Shown here one piece after another: positions 15,931 to 25,588 of a DNA stretch of 64,000 bases. Each line of letters begins with the position of its first letter. Position 1 is the first letter of the stretch. This stretch comes from an uncultured Candidatus Poseidoniales archaeon. Lineage in GTDB: Archaea > Thermoplasmatota > Poseidoniia > Poseidoniales > Poseidoniaceae. A program made the translations under genes and the position numbers. The notes beneath the pieces are model-generated. The model was not told the DNA's origin. It made no database searches and saw only the letters and a list, made by a program, of their open reading frames with translations. The stretch is from assembly GCA_902605365.1 (NCBI GenBank), contig CACLCM010000002.1, forward strand, positions 39,964 to 103,963, written 5' to 3'.

Positions 15931-17076
15931 ATGTCGGCGTGGCGAAGACTCCTAGAAGAGGAATCCGAACATCAGTGGTTGTCGTTTGTTGCATTCACTG
16001 TAATCATCATATCCGGGGCTGTGTTAATCGAATGGTCTAATGAATTATCTGGAGTTCACGAAGGTGGACAGTTGAATGTAGATGGCCAAATTGTTGATTC
16101 AGCAGGTAATGCAATTCTCTATGAAACCGAGAATGGAATTAACATATCACTGAATGGCAAGGAAGAAGTTGCACCATATGGCACTTGCTTAGTTCAGCAT
16201 GGCCACATTACATTTGCTTGCCTAGGTCAAGAAGGGTTGATCTGGTTCACAGAAGAAGAACACCCCGAAGAATGGGGTTGGATTCCAATGAGTCTTGGGC
16301 GTAATATTACTGCATCTCTATTATCTCCAAATGACTTGAATCAATTACTTGTAATAACTCAAGATGGAACATCGAATTCAATAGCTGCTATGGAAATATC
16401 AGCGGGCGATGGAGCATCTCCATCGATAACTCACGAGGGGGATATGCACCTGGAGGTTGCTACTGCTACTGAAGACGGATGGCTTGTAGGAGGCTCCTGG
16501 CAGGCTCCTGCTAATTGGTTAGGGTCAAATCCTGCATCCCCTCCTATGTTTGAATTAGTGCTATACGTAACATGGGATGGCATAAATGCTCCATCAACTG
16601 AAATCATCCACATGGGTGATGAAGGATTTATTCATGGAATATTTGCTGCAGGAGATAGCTACATTGCAACTGGTACATCTGATACACTGAGGATAGAAAA
16701 CGGAGTTGCATCATCGATGGGGATGGCTAGTTATGCTGCAATTGGTGATATGAATGGAGATGTCTGGCTATTCGGTGGCAAAGGTTCTACATCGGTAGCG
16801 ATTATCTCAGAAGAAGAAATTAGTATTGAAAAATTACCTGAGCCTCTCAGCATAATGCCAACATACGTTGTCTGTGATGAGAAAGGGCTTATTTCAATCC
16901 ACGGTATTGATGGCGAAGATAAATCTGACGCCATATCTATAGACAGCAATGCTAGGAAATCTTTTCTTAGTCTAAGAGGGATTATTGACCTTGGATTTAT
17001 CCTAGGATCTATCCTGATTATTGGAATGATGGGTTGGAATATTACGGACGCTATTAGAAAAGGCGAAATATTCTGA
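15931..17076 (+). CDS. Membrane-anchored extracellular protein, unknown function
   Basis: The likely start is ATG 15931 (MSAWRRLLEEESEHQWLSF), which places one membrane segment near residues 17-35. The ORF track start at 15796 overlaps the divergent uL16 gene. The body of about 300 residues has recurring beta-rich segments with Gly, Trp and Asp (such as GWLVGGSWQAP and GDVWLFGGKGST), suggestive of a beta-propeller. A second membrane segment lies near the C-terminus (LGFILGSILIIGMMGWN), followed by a short basic tail. No family is recognised. It is followed by mutS after about 100 bases. Confidence 0.7.
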   Translation: MSAWRRLLEEESEHQWLSFVAFTVIIISGAVLIEWSNELSGVHEGGQLNVDGQIVDSAGNAILYETENGINISLNGKEEVAPYGTCLVQHGHITFACLGQEGLIWFTEEEHPEEWGWIPMSLGRNITASLLSPNDLNQLLVITQDGTSNSIAAMEISAGDGASPSITHEGDMHLEVATATEDGWLVGGSWQAPANWLGSNPASPPMFELVLYVTWDGINAPSTEIIHMGDEGFIHGIFAAGDSYIATGTSDTLRIENGVASSMGMASYAAIGDMNGDVWLFGGKGSTSVAIISEEEISIEKLPEPLSIMPTYVVCDEKGLISIHGIDGEDKSDAISIDSNARKSFLSLRGIIDLGFILGSILIIGMMGWNITDAIRKGEIF

Positions 17077-17179
17077 AGATTAACTGTCTATCCGAAGTAA
17101 AAGGCCAATCTTTGAGGGCATCATTTACGAACCCCCGTCGAAGTGGAAACACCCTAGCGCAAGCGATGGATGGGTCACG

Positions 17180-19801
17180 ATGTCGAAAAGAGGAATGATG
17201 GACCAATACATGGACATCAAAAAGGAACACCCAGATTCCGTTCTTTTCTTCCGCATGGGAGACTTCTATGAACAGTTTCATGATGACGCAGTTGTCTCTT
17301 CTGAAGTATTAGGAATCACCCTCACTAGTCGTGACAAAAAGGCCGAAGACCCAATTCCAATGGCTGGTTTCCCATGGCACGCCCTCGAAGACAACTTGAG
17401 GCAAATGTTGCAGGCGGGACACAAAGTGTGTGTCGCTGAGCAAGAAGAACAATTACGAGAAGGTGCGAAGTTGCTCGAAAGAGTGGTTACTAGAGTTTAC
17501 ACGCCTGGTTCTCTGTATGAAGAGAGCCTGATTGGAACTGACGAAGTTGCAGGACTTGCTGCGATTTGCGTCAAAGCAGAAGGTGTTGGAATCGCAATCC
17601 TAGATGCTTCAACTGGACATGTGTGGACCATGGAGCACACCGGTGATGAAAGATGGGACAGATTACTAGATGATTTGTTGCGAAGTAGTCCACGCGAAGT
17701 TATATTCTCTCCAAGAGACGCAGAGAGAGAAGAAATTCGCAAAGTTATTTCCCAATTAGACGGAGTTACTCTTTCACAGCATAATTCATCCAAACGAAAG
17801 GGAGAAAGCGCACTAAAAAATGTACTCGAAGTGGCTGATTTAGGCCATATAGATCTTGGAGACTCCCCTCTTGCTATGGATGCTGCCGGTTTGGCTGCAG
17901 ACTACTTAGCTACCATGCATGTCGTAGATTCAATCGATGTAAAAGAAGTAGAAATAATGCAACCAGATGGAAATATGGTTCTCGACCAGACTACTTTACG
18001 AAACCTAGAATTGACTCAGACACTATCTGGAGAAAAGGAAGGTTCACTCTTAGGAGCAATCGACAGATGCAGAACTTCGATGGGTCGACGCATGCTGAAG
18101 CAATGGATACTTAGACCCCTAGCAAATAAGGAGAAAATCGAAGAAAGGCAGGATGCAGTTGCATCATTAGCGCGCTCTTCAAGAAGATTAGATGACGTCA
18201 GAAATAGCCTTAAAGGTCTTAGAGACCTCGAGAGATTAGCAACTCAGTTATCCTACAACCGTTCAGGAGGAAGAGATATTGTTGCTATAGGATTGGCATT
18301 GGAAAGAATGCCCAAAATAAAATTATTGTGCCAGGAGATGGATGATGAACTCCTCAACACGATATCATCTGACTTAGATATCTTAGAAATGATGCGAATC
18401 GACATTCAAGCCAACCTCAATGATGAACAACCACTATCGCTCAGAGATGGTGGATTGATTAGGGAAGGCGTAGACTCAAAACTGGATGAATTGAGAACTG
18501 CTGCCGCTGTTGGCCATAAATGGTTCAAGGATTTAGAAATAAAAGAGCGAGCACGCCTTGAAATTCCATCACTAAAAGTCAGACATAATCGCCAGATAGG
18601 TTGGTTTATCGAAGTAACCAAGACTCACCTTTCTAAAGTTCCAGAAGAATGGAAGAGAAAACAACAGATGACCAATGGTAACCGTTACACTACTGATGAT
18701 TTAGTAGAATGGGAAGACCGATTACTAACCGCTGCATCCAAGGCTAACTCGATGGAATATAATATGTTCAGAGATCTCCGTGATAGGTGTAGAGATAATT
18801 CTCGTGCTCTAGGCTTAGTCAGTTCTAATGTAGCCCAAGTAGATGTCTTACAGTGCTTTGCAGAGGTTGCTCGAACGAGGTCTTGGACTAGACCTACTAT
18901 TCACGAAGATGACCGTTTAGTCGCCAAAGGATTACGTCACCCGGTATTAGAAATTCAAACTGGTTTCGTGCCAAACGATATTCGCCTAGACAAGAAAAGG
19001 AAATTCTTACTGATAACAGGACCAAACATGGGTGGTAAATCGACTCACTTGAGGTGTGCTGCTTTACTGAGTGTTTTGGCTCAAGCGGGTTCATTCGTTC
19101 CCGCAAATAGCGCTCAAGTCGGAATGGTAGACCGTATTTTCACAAGGGTTGGGGCATCAGATGACATTCGAAGAGGGCGCTCCACGTTCATGATGGAAAT
19201 GATGGAAGTCGCTCATATTCTGAAAAGAGCAACTCCAAAATCACTTATTCTTCTAGATGAAATCGGAAGAGGCACCTCTACTTTCGACGGACTTTCAATA
19301 GCATGGTCAGTAACCGAAGACATCTGTAGTCGAATAGGAGCTAGAACATTATTCGCAACTCACTACCACCAATTGATTGGCTTAGAAGGAGATGCAGCAG
19401 GATTGGTCAATGTACATGTTCAAGTCGCTGAATCCGATGGGGAATTGAAGTTCTTACACACTGTTGCAGATGGTCCTTGTGACGACTCTTACGGAGTACA
19501 AGTCGCAGCATTGGCGGGATTACCAAGACATGTAGTAGAGAGGTCGGGTGACCTTCTCGGATTCTTAGAGAGTCAAGCACACGGGGCAAAAGCCGGTGAA
19601 AAGGGTGCGCCGACTGCAAGAAGCGCAGGGCAAGCATCACTGCTAGGATTTGTAGGACAACCTCAAGTTAGAATAGAAAAAGATGCATTGGGAGAGGCTG
19701 TTAAACAAGCACTATCCAATATCGACCCAGATTCTATGAGTCCAAGAGAAGCTCATGATGCACTTTATACTTTACAAAAAATATTGGAGGGAGAAAAATG
19801 A
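17180..19801 (+). CDS. mutS: DNA mismatch repair protein MutS
   Basis: This is a full-length bacterial-type MutS1 (873 aa). The mismatch-reading Phe-x-Glu motif is present in MGDFYEQF (F29 and E31). The core, clamp and ATPase regions follow, with Walker A GPNMGGKST near residue 614, Walker B LILLDEIGRGTS, and ATHYH near the C-terminus. MutS recognises mismatches and recruits MutL. The start ATG lies about 100 bases after the upstream gene. Its last codons overlap the ATG of mutL (ATGA), so the pair is a coupled operon. Most archaea lack MutS1-MutL; those that have it are thought to have gained it from bacteria. Confidence 0.96.
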   Translation: MSKRGMMDQYMDIKKEHPDSVLFFRMGDFYEQFHDDAVVSSEVLGITLTSRDKKAEDPIPMAGFPWHALEDNLRQMLQAGHKVCVAEQEEQLREGAKLLERVVTRVYTPGSLYEESLIGTDEVAGLAAICVKAEGVGIAILDASTGHVWTMEHTGDERWDRLLDDLLRSSPREVIFSPRDAEREEIRKVISQLDGVTLSQHNSSKRKGESALKNVLEVADLGHIDLGDSPLAMDAAGLAADYLATMHVVDSIDVKEVEIMQPDGNMVLDQTTLRNLELTQTLSGEKEGSLLGAIDRCRTSMGRRMLKQWILRPLANKEKIEERQDAVASLARSSRRLDDVRNSLKGLRDLERLATQLSYNRSGGRDIVAIGLALERMPKIKLLCQEMDDELLNTISSDLDILEMMRIDIQANLNDEQPLSLRDGGLIREGVDSKLDELRTAAAVGHKWFKDLEIKERARLEIPSLKVRHNRQIGWFIEVTKTHLSKVPEEWKRKQQMTNGNRYTTDDLVEWEDRLLTAASKANSMEYNMFRDLRDRCRDNSRALGLVSSNVAQVDVLQCFAEVARTRSWTRPTIHEDDRLVAKGLRHPVLEIQTGFVPNDIRLDKKRKFLLITGPNMGGKSTHLRCAALLSVLAQAGSFVPANSAQVGMVDRIFTRVGASDDIRRGRSTFMMEMMEVAHILKRATPKSLILLDEIGRGTSTFDGLSIAWSVTEDICSRIGARTLFATHYHQLIGLEGDAAGLVNVHVQVAESDGELKFLHTVADGPCDDSYGVQVAALAGLPRHVVERSGDLLGFLESQAHGAKAGEKGAPTARSAGQASLLGFVGQPQVRIEKDALGEAVKQALSNIDPDSMSPREAHDALYTLQKILEGEK

Positions 19802-21699
19802 ACTCACCGAATAGAATTGTTCAACTCGATGACAGGACTATCGGGCACATTGCGGCAGGCGAAGTAGTAGAAAGACCTGCACAGGTCGTTAAGGAGTTAA
19901 TCGAAAATTCGATTGATGCAGGCGCTAAAAGGATCATAGTGGACGTTGAACGCGGTGGCTTTGACCTCATGCGAATATTAGATGATGGCTCTGGAATCCA
20001 CGAAGAGGATTTGCCGCTATCGCTCGACAGACATGCTACCAGTAAATTGCGTAGCCAAGAAGACTTAGCATCAATCGGTACTTTAGGATTCAGAGGCGAA
20101 GCACTAGCCAGTATTGGTATGGTCAGCAGGCTATCCATTTCTAGCCGTCCTGCAGGTACAGAAGGACGTAGCATAGTGATGGACAATGGCGACAAGAATA
20201 AAATTGAACCAGCAGGTATTGCAGAAGGAACTTGTATTGAAGTATCCAATATCTTTGCAAATCAGCCCGCTAGATTAGCATTCCAAAGACGCCCTGCAAC
20301 CGAGACCAGTAAAATTGTCGATGTCGTCGTTTCACACGCTATCAGTCACCCAGAAGTCGGATTCAGATTAACAAGCGATGACAAAGTAATCCTCGAAGTA
20401 CCTGCTGTAGATGAAATGGAAGACAGACTTTACGATATTTTAGGCAGACAAGCAGGTCGCATGATTGAGATTTCATCACCACCCAGTGATGACGATGCAC
20501 CAGGAGAAGAGAATTGGAGCGGATGGATATCAACTCCTGACATTACAAGAGGAAAAGGCGATGACATTCATATTTTGATAAATGGCAGGCCAGTGGCTGC
20601 TCAACCGTTTTTACAATCTATTCGAAGAGGCTACAGAACTAGATTGATGCAAGGCAGACACCCAGTTGCTGTTTTGATGCTAAATCTTCCAGCAGATGAG
20701 GTTGATGTGAATGTTCATCCAACAAAACGTGAAGTCAGACTCAAGAACTCTTGGAGAGTTCTTGAACGACTTGACAGAGCTATCGCTTACACATTAGAAT
20801 CAACCCCTACAGAACCTGAATCAAGCGGTGGCATCACAGGAATTACATCGCTTGCACCTGAAGCAAAAGAAAGACGTACCATTGAAAAGCCGGCTTGGGC
20901 ACAAACAGCACAAATTTCACTGACAGGAGAAAAACCGGTTGAAGTAAAACACGAAGACAAGCCAAGACCAGTCTCAGTCGCTGAATCTTCTCAAACAACA
21001 ATAACTGGACAAGAAGCGATTGCTCCGGCTCTTTCCGTTGGAGAAAGAGAGTTACACAGACACGCCGGTTTTGATGCAGAAGATCCTGAAAACTCTGAAC
21101 CACTGGGTCCTGTGATCAATGATTTGCCTGCGATGGAACCTCTAGCACAATTTGCAGATTCGTACATCTTAGTACAGGCGGAAGAAGAGTTGTTACTGAT
21201 AGACCAACATGCTCTGCATGAAAGAGTTAGATACGAACGATTGCGCCATAATGAAAGTCTATGGCAAGCCCAAGAAAGAATAAGTTCAGTCCCACTAGAA
21301 CTCGATGCAAGGCAAATTGCGAGATTAGATGCTCGTATTGACGACCTCAATGACATGGGATTCGTGATTAATAAAAGCGCGGGAGGATATTCTATAACAA
21401 GCGCACCTGCACTCCTATCTGCTAACGATTTAGAACCATTTATTCACGACATATTACTCGATATGAGTGAAGATGGAGCTCCTCTTGAAACCGTTGAAGA
21501 ACGTAAGGACCACCTTGCGTTCCTAAATGCATGCAGAGGTGCTGTAAAGGCAAATGAAAGGTTGAACCTGGCCCAGATGAGAAGGCTACTAGACGACATG
21601 AGACGCATCCCTAATCCGTGGGCTTGCGTGCATGGAAGGCCGACTGCAATGAGGATTCCACTAAATGCATTAGACCATCACTTCGGACGTCATGGCTAA
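19798..21699 (+). CDS. mutL: DNA mismatch repair protein MutL (endonuclease type)
   Basis: The GHKL ATPase domain shows ELIENSIDAGA, DDGSGI and GFRGEALASI. After a variable Pro/Glu-rich linker (about residues 340-440), the C-terminal domain has DQHALHERVRYE, the DQHA-x2-E-x4-E metal-binding motif of nicking MutL proteins, with ACRGAVKANE and CVHGRP as the supporting motifs. It should therefore nick the strand itself, as in organisms without MutH. It overlaps mutS by four bases, and its stop shares CTAA with the convergent aroA. Confidence 0.95.
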   Translation: MNSPNRIVQLDDRTIGHIAAGEVVERPAQVVKELIENSIDAGAKRIIVDVERGGFDLMRILDDGSGIHEEDLPLSLDRHATSKLRSQEDLASIGTLGFRGEALASIGMVSRLSISSRPAGTEGRSIVMDNGDKNKIEPAGIAEGTCIEVSNIFANQPARLAFQRRPATETSKIVDVVVSHAISHPEVGFRLTSDDKVILEVPAVDEMEDRLYDILGRQAGRMIEISSPPSDDDAPGEENWSGWISTPDITRGKGDDIHILINGRPVAAQPFLQSIRRGYRTRLMQGRHPVAVLMLNLPADEVDVNVHPTKREVRLKNSWRVLERLDRAIAYTLESTPTEPESSGGITGITSLAPEAKERRTIEKPAWAQTAQISLTGEKPVEVKHEDKPRPVSVAESSQTTITGQEAIAPALSVGERELHRHAGFDAEDPENSEPLGPVINDLPAMEPLAQFADSYILVQAEEELLLIDQHALHERVRYERLRHNESLWQAQERISSVPLELDARQIARLDARIDDLNDMGFVINKSAGGYSITSAPALLSANDLEPFIHDILLDMSEDGAPLETVEERKDHLAFLNACRGAVKANERLNLAQMRRLLDDMRRIPNPWACVHGRPTAMRIPLNALDHHFGRHG

Positions 21700-22868
21700 A
21701 TCGTAATGGTTTTTACATCCAAACCACATAACTTCAATTGCTCAAGAAATGATGGCCAGGCCACTTCGTGAAGGTCTACTCCTTCGATCATCGCTCCACA
21801 AAACCTTGCTAGCAGTACTGCTGTCATCTGCATACGGTGGTCGCCATATGTTTCGACTATTCCATCAGGACGAGATGGCACCTGTCCACCCTCCACCAAT
21901 ATTCCGTCAGTATTCGCTGAAGCTTTTATTCCGAATCTAGAAAGCATTTCAACTGTTTTAGTAATTCGATTGGATTCCTTATGTGCCGCATGCGGTGCGC
22001 CTGAAATCAATCCACCATTCCCCAAAGCCAGCCATGCGGCCATTGGAGTAATCAAGTCATTAGAGTCTCTCAGTACGCTATTTTCTAAGGAATGTCCAAT
22101 CGATTCTTTTTCACTCGGTGCGTTGGTTACTTCCAATCCAGCCAATTTAGCAAATGACATCATGGAAGCGTCAGAAGGAATTTCTACGTCTGGGCAATTT
22201 ACTTGCCACGCCTCTCCGATATTTTTAGCTCCAGTCAATTGACACAATTCCCAAGTCAATGCCGAATGGTTCCTTGAAACAGCATCTCCCTTTGTGGTTA
22301 TATTGAATCCATCAGTTCTTGGAGCCATGAGCATTAGTGATGAATAGAATTGCGATGTATTAGAAACATCTATTTCGACGTTTTGAAGATTGAATGGACC
22401 GTTTATATCGATTGGTAGTTCTGATGTATTTTGCTTAGAATTGAATTCAATACAGAGTGACTCCAATAGTTGTAAGGAACTCCTTGCACGTAGGCTTGAG
22501 TCGCCATCTATTGATATTTTGAAGTCGCAAGTGGCCGATTGTCCAATCAAAAACCTCAGTGCTGTACCGCTGTTTTTACAATCTAGAGTTCCTGATGGCT
22601 GAGATAACTCCCCTCCATATATCGTGTCTTTTTCCCACTTTATCCCAAGTTGTTTCAAACAATCTATCATGGCAAGTACATCTTTTCCAATTTCCCACAT
22701 TACAATTTTAGTTGGTTTAACATCCATGCTAGCCAGAGTAAGCCAACGCATAGCATGACTCTTAGAAGGAGGTAGTTTTAATCTACCAGACAGTGTACTG
22801 GGCTCCACGCATAGAACTTTTTTTCCACTAAAATCGGGGCCAGTATCACTAACCTTACTAGGCCCCAT
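21696..22868 (-). CDS. aroA: 3-phosphoshikimate 1-carboxyvinyltransferase (EPSP synthase)
   Basis: AroA joins shikimate-3-phosphate and phosphoenolpyruvate in aromatic amino acid synthesis. The motifs are LKLPPSKSHAMRWL (phosphate-binding Lys, Ser and Arg), DCKNSGTALRFL, SDASMMSFAKLAG and YGDHRMQMT. At 390 aa it is somewhat shorter than the bacterial 427. It stands alone and is convergent with mutL, sharing CTAA. aroD is elsewhere in the window (53480), so the pathway genes are scattered. Confidence 0.93.
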   Translation of the reverse strand: MGPSKVSDTGPDFSGKKVLCVEPSTLSGRLKLPPSKSHAMRWLTLASMDVKPTKIVMWEIGKDVLAMIDCLKQLGIKWEKDTIYGGELSQPSGTLDCKNSGTALRFLIGQSATCDFKISIDGDSSLRARSSLQLLESLCIEFNSKQNTSELPIDINGPFNLQNVEIDVSNTSQFYSSLMLMAPRTDGFNITTKGDAVSRNHSALTWELCQLTGAKNIGEAWQVNCPDVEIPSDASMMSFAKLAGLEVTNAPSEKESIGHSLENSVLRDSNDLITPMAAWLALGNGGLISGAPHAAHKESNRITKTVEMLSRFGIKASANTDGILVEGGQVPSRPDGIVETYGDHRMQMTAVLLARFCGAMIEGVDLHEVAWPSFLEQLKLCGLDVKTITI

Positions 22869-22945
22869 AACCTATGCGAGATGGTGCCTAATCATGAAGT
22901 CATCCAAGGCACATGTTGAAGAGCGGCTTTACTACAGCCTCTAAT

Positions 22946-23917
22946 ATGGTCAGAGATTCACTCAACCGTCCCTTAAGGGACCTAAGAATATCTCTAACCG
23001 ATCGGTGTAACATGCGATGCAGATATTGTATGCCTAGTGAACACTTTGGAAATAACCATGAATTCTTATCTAAAAAAGAGATTTTGAGTTATGAAGAATT
23101 GACTATGATTGTAGAATCTCTAGTCCCACTCGGTCTTTCCAAAATCCGCCTTACAGGAGGTGAACCATTATTGCGCAGAGACATATGTAAATTCATTGAG
23201 ATGTTACCTCAAGAATTAGATATTGCAATGACGACAAATGGTATACTACTAGCACGTTTTGCACAAGACCTAGCAGATGCCGGTCTAAAACGGGTTACCG
23301 TATCTCTAGACGCTATTGATGTTGAAACGTTCCAAGCGATGGGCGACACTAAAGAAGTCCCTGAAACAGTGCTACTCGGTATTGAGGCTGCACGAAAAGC
23401 TGGATTAGCAGTCAAGGTGAACACAGTAATTAGAGCAGGATATAATGAACACTCTGTCAAGATGGTTGCTGACCGGTTCATAGGTAGCGATGTAATTGTG
23501 CGATACATCGAATTTATGGACGTAGGTAAAACCAATGCTTGGAATTTAGATGAGGTCATTACCGGCAAAATGATGCGACAGATGCTTGAAAACATCAAAC
23601 CTCTAGATGCTAATCACGTTGGTGAAGTGGCCAACAGGTACCAGAGAGGTAGCCAGGAGATTGGATTCATTGAGAGTGTATCTAATCCATTCTGTGGCGA
23701 CTGTAATCGTGCTAGAATATCTGCAGATGGTTCGATGTACACTTGTTTGTTTGCATCAAAAGGTAACGACCTGAAGGCGATGATTCGTATGGATGCCACC
23801 AAAGAACAGATTGCAGAAGCTGTTAGGTCGATTTGGACCAAAAGAGATGATGCTTATTCACAGATCCGAGGTAAAACAGAAGTCGACAAAGTCGAAATGT
23901 CCTTCATCGGTGGTTAA
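22946..23917 (+). CDS. moaA: GTP 3',8-cyclase MoaA (molybdenum cofactor)
   Basis: MoaA is a radical-SAM enzyme that turns GTP into the first molybdopterin intermediate. CNMRCRYC is the CxxxCxxC that binds the SAM cluster. FCGDCNRARISADGSMYTC carries the second cluster. The protein ends SFIGG, the C-terminal Gly-Gly that MoaA needs. The ORF track starts 11 codons earlier at 22913; ATG 22946 gives MVRDSLNRPLRDLRISLTDR, which matches the family start. It diverges from aroA, and its stop shares TTAA with the convergent pilin gene. Confidence 0.93.
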   Translation: MVRDSLNRPLRDLRISLTDRCNMRCRYCMPSEHFGNNHEFLSKKEILSYEELTMIVESLVPLGLSKIRLTGGEPLLRRDICKFIEMLPQELDIAMTTNGILLARFAQDLADAGLKRVTVSLDAIDVETFQAMGDTKEVPETVLLGIEAARKAGLAVKVNTVIRAGYNEHSVKMVADRFIGSDVIVRYIEFMDVGKTNAWNLDEVITGKMMRQMLENIKPLDANHVGEVANRYQRGSQEIGFIESVSNPFCGDCNRARISADGSMYTCLFASKGNDLKAMIRMDATKEQIAEAVRSIWTKRDDAYSQIRGKTEVDKVEMSFIGG

Positions 23918-24396
23918 CTTTCGATCACAGGTAGCCTGATATTTGCTAGTACTGAGTCGCTACCTTTGTCGACTAGTTGGAAATAATGGCTACCAGTATT
24001 GCAGCCCAGTGAGCCACAATCTAACACAAAGTAATCACCTTTAGTCACAGACCAGCCTGCATCTCTATCATGGAATGAGATGTTAGTGCCTACTGTACCA
24101 TATACATCTGAATCATCAACTGTGCCGGAATGCTCAGTGACACTTTGTCCGGTTTGATTTACAATTGACCATTCAACTTTCAGTGGGTCAAGGGATTGAT
24201 CTAAACTTGTAATTGAGATTACATGGTAGCCATTAGATAATGCACGTACCGATACTTTCCCTTGGGGTTCGGCCTTCTCTACATTGTCAAGAGTTGATGC
24301 CATCATTACGAAAACCATACTGGAAAGTAGTACCGTAATTGCTAGTAACAGTACAGTTGCGATGACCGGGCTGACCGCTTCATCGTCTCTCTGCAT
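23914..24396 (-). CDS. Archaeal type IV pilin-like protein
   Basis: The N-terminus (MQRDDEAVSPVIATVLLLAI and on) is the archaeal pilin signature: a charged leader, the AVSPVIA box and one hydrophobic helix that packs in the filament core. The rest, about 125 residues, is a beta-rich external domain with two Cys near the C-terminus (CGSLGC). The ORF track adds 20 residues; ATG 24396 fits the short leader of this family. A prepilin peptidase is not seen here. The CpaF-like ATPase and TadB/C-like proteins at 30-33 kb could belong to its assembly machine, but that is inferred. Confidence 0.82.
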   Translation of the reverse strand: MQRDDEAVSPVIATVLLLAITVLLSSMVFVMMASTLDNVEKAEPQGKVSVRALSNGYHVISITSLDQSLDPLKVEWSIVNQTGQSVTEHSGTVDDSDVYGTVGTNISFHDRDAGWSVTKGDYFVLDCGSLGCNTGSHYFQLVDKGSDSVLANIRLPVIES

Positions 24397-24478
24397 GATA
24401 CTCCCTCGCAAGCAAGCCACTTGAATCAACCGCTCAATTTTGTTGAAAAATGGCAAATGTAGGCCACATCTCGTAATT

Positions 24479-25579
24479 CTAAATGACCCAAAGCATCCTT
24501 CGACAGGTTACAGCTCTCCAAATAATATTCTTTGTCAGTCGGTTAAACATCAAGTTTAGAATCCAATCGGGTAATCTAAAGATCATACTCCCCATCTTGA
24601 AAGAGCGTTTTGAATTACGCATTACTTTGCCCATTTGTTTTTTCCAACGCTTTTCGTATTCTTCTAACGCAGTTCCTGATGAAAGATGTTCAGATATTAC
24701 TTGACCTGCAATCCTTCCACCTATCATTGCAATTGTGATGCCTGCTCCGTTAGAAGGCAATACCATTCCTGCTGAATCTCCTACAAGCATGTAATTGCCT
24801 TTTACGAATTTCTTAATCGTTCCAGACATTGGTAGTGAACCTGCTCCTGTAAACGAGATATTACCATCATACTTTGAAATGAAATCTTCAGTATATTGGT
24901 TTAGAGAACGCCCTTTAGAGAAACTCTTCTGAATACCTAACCCGATATTAGCGCCAGTTCCTTTAGGGAACATCCAAGCATATCCACCCGGAGCCATAGA
25001 GCCAAAGTGCAATTCAACTGCTTCACCAAAGTCTCCGTCCATCAAAACAAACTTTACTGGAATTTTTATTGACTTTTCATTCCAGTATTCTTTACGAATT
25101 GGCCCGTTATGGCCACCTGCATCAACAATCACTTTTGCAGTATATGAATCTCCATTGCGAAGAAGAACTTTGTTTCCTTCAACTCTTTCCACTCTAGAAT
25201 CGATTAGGAAATTTGCTCCTGATTCTTTTGCTAACTCGACTAAAAACTCATCATGTGCAACTCGATTAAGGACATATCCATCAAAATCAAACTTCAGTGG
25301 TTTGCCAGAAGGTGGCACCAAATGCATTTTTGTTGAATGTCGAGATATTGCATCGGCAGGAGTTCGAAATAAGTCATCCATGTCTGGAACATCAGGACAT
25401 AAGCGCCTCATTTCATCATTGGAAGGAACCAATTCCCCACACTGTAATGGTGTTCCGATAGGGTCTCTTCTATCGATAACCAGAACATCCGCTCCGCCTT
25501 CTGCTGCATACCTGGCTACGGTACTTCCAGCAGGTCCACCACCGATAACGATTACATCATGGTCAAATGATTCAGTCAA
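24479..25579 (-). CDS. Geranylgeranyl reductase family flavoprotein
   Basis: The N-terminal VIVIGGGPAGSTVARYAAEG is a Rossmann FAD-binding motif, followed by DRRDPIGTPLQCGEL with the conserved Cys of the GGR family. GDSAGMVLPSNGAGI is the second FAD motif. In archaea such enzymes saturate the geranylgeranyl chains of membrane lipids; relatives act on menaquinone or chlorophyll chains. It follows the polyprenyl synthase with a 9-base gap, so the pair probably supplies and reduces lipid chains. The 366-aa length is slightly below the usual 390-400. Confidence 0.87.
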   Translation of the reverse strand: MTESFDHDVIVIGGGPAGSTVARYAAEGGADVLVIDRRDPIGTPLQCGELVPSNDEMRRLCPDVPDMDDLFRTPADAISRHSTKMHLVPPSGKPLKFDFDGYVLNRVAHDEFLVELAKESGANFLIDSRVERVEGNKVLLRNGDSYTAKVIVDAGGHNGPIRKEYWNEKSIKIPVKFVLMDGDFGEAVELHFGSMAPGGYAWMFPKGTGANIGLGIQKSFSKGRSLNQYTEDFISKYDGNISFTGAGSLPMSGTIKKFVKGNYMLVGDSAGMVLPSNGAGITIAMIGGRIAGQVISEHLSSGTALEEYEKRWKKQMGKVMRNSKRSFKMGSMIFRLPDWILNLMFNRLTKNIIWRAVTCRRMLWVI

Positions 25580-25588
25580 GCCATCACC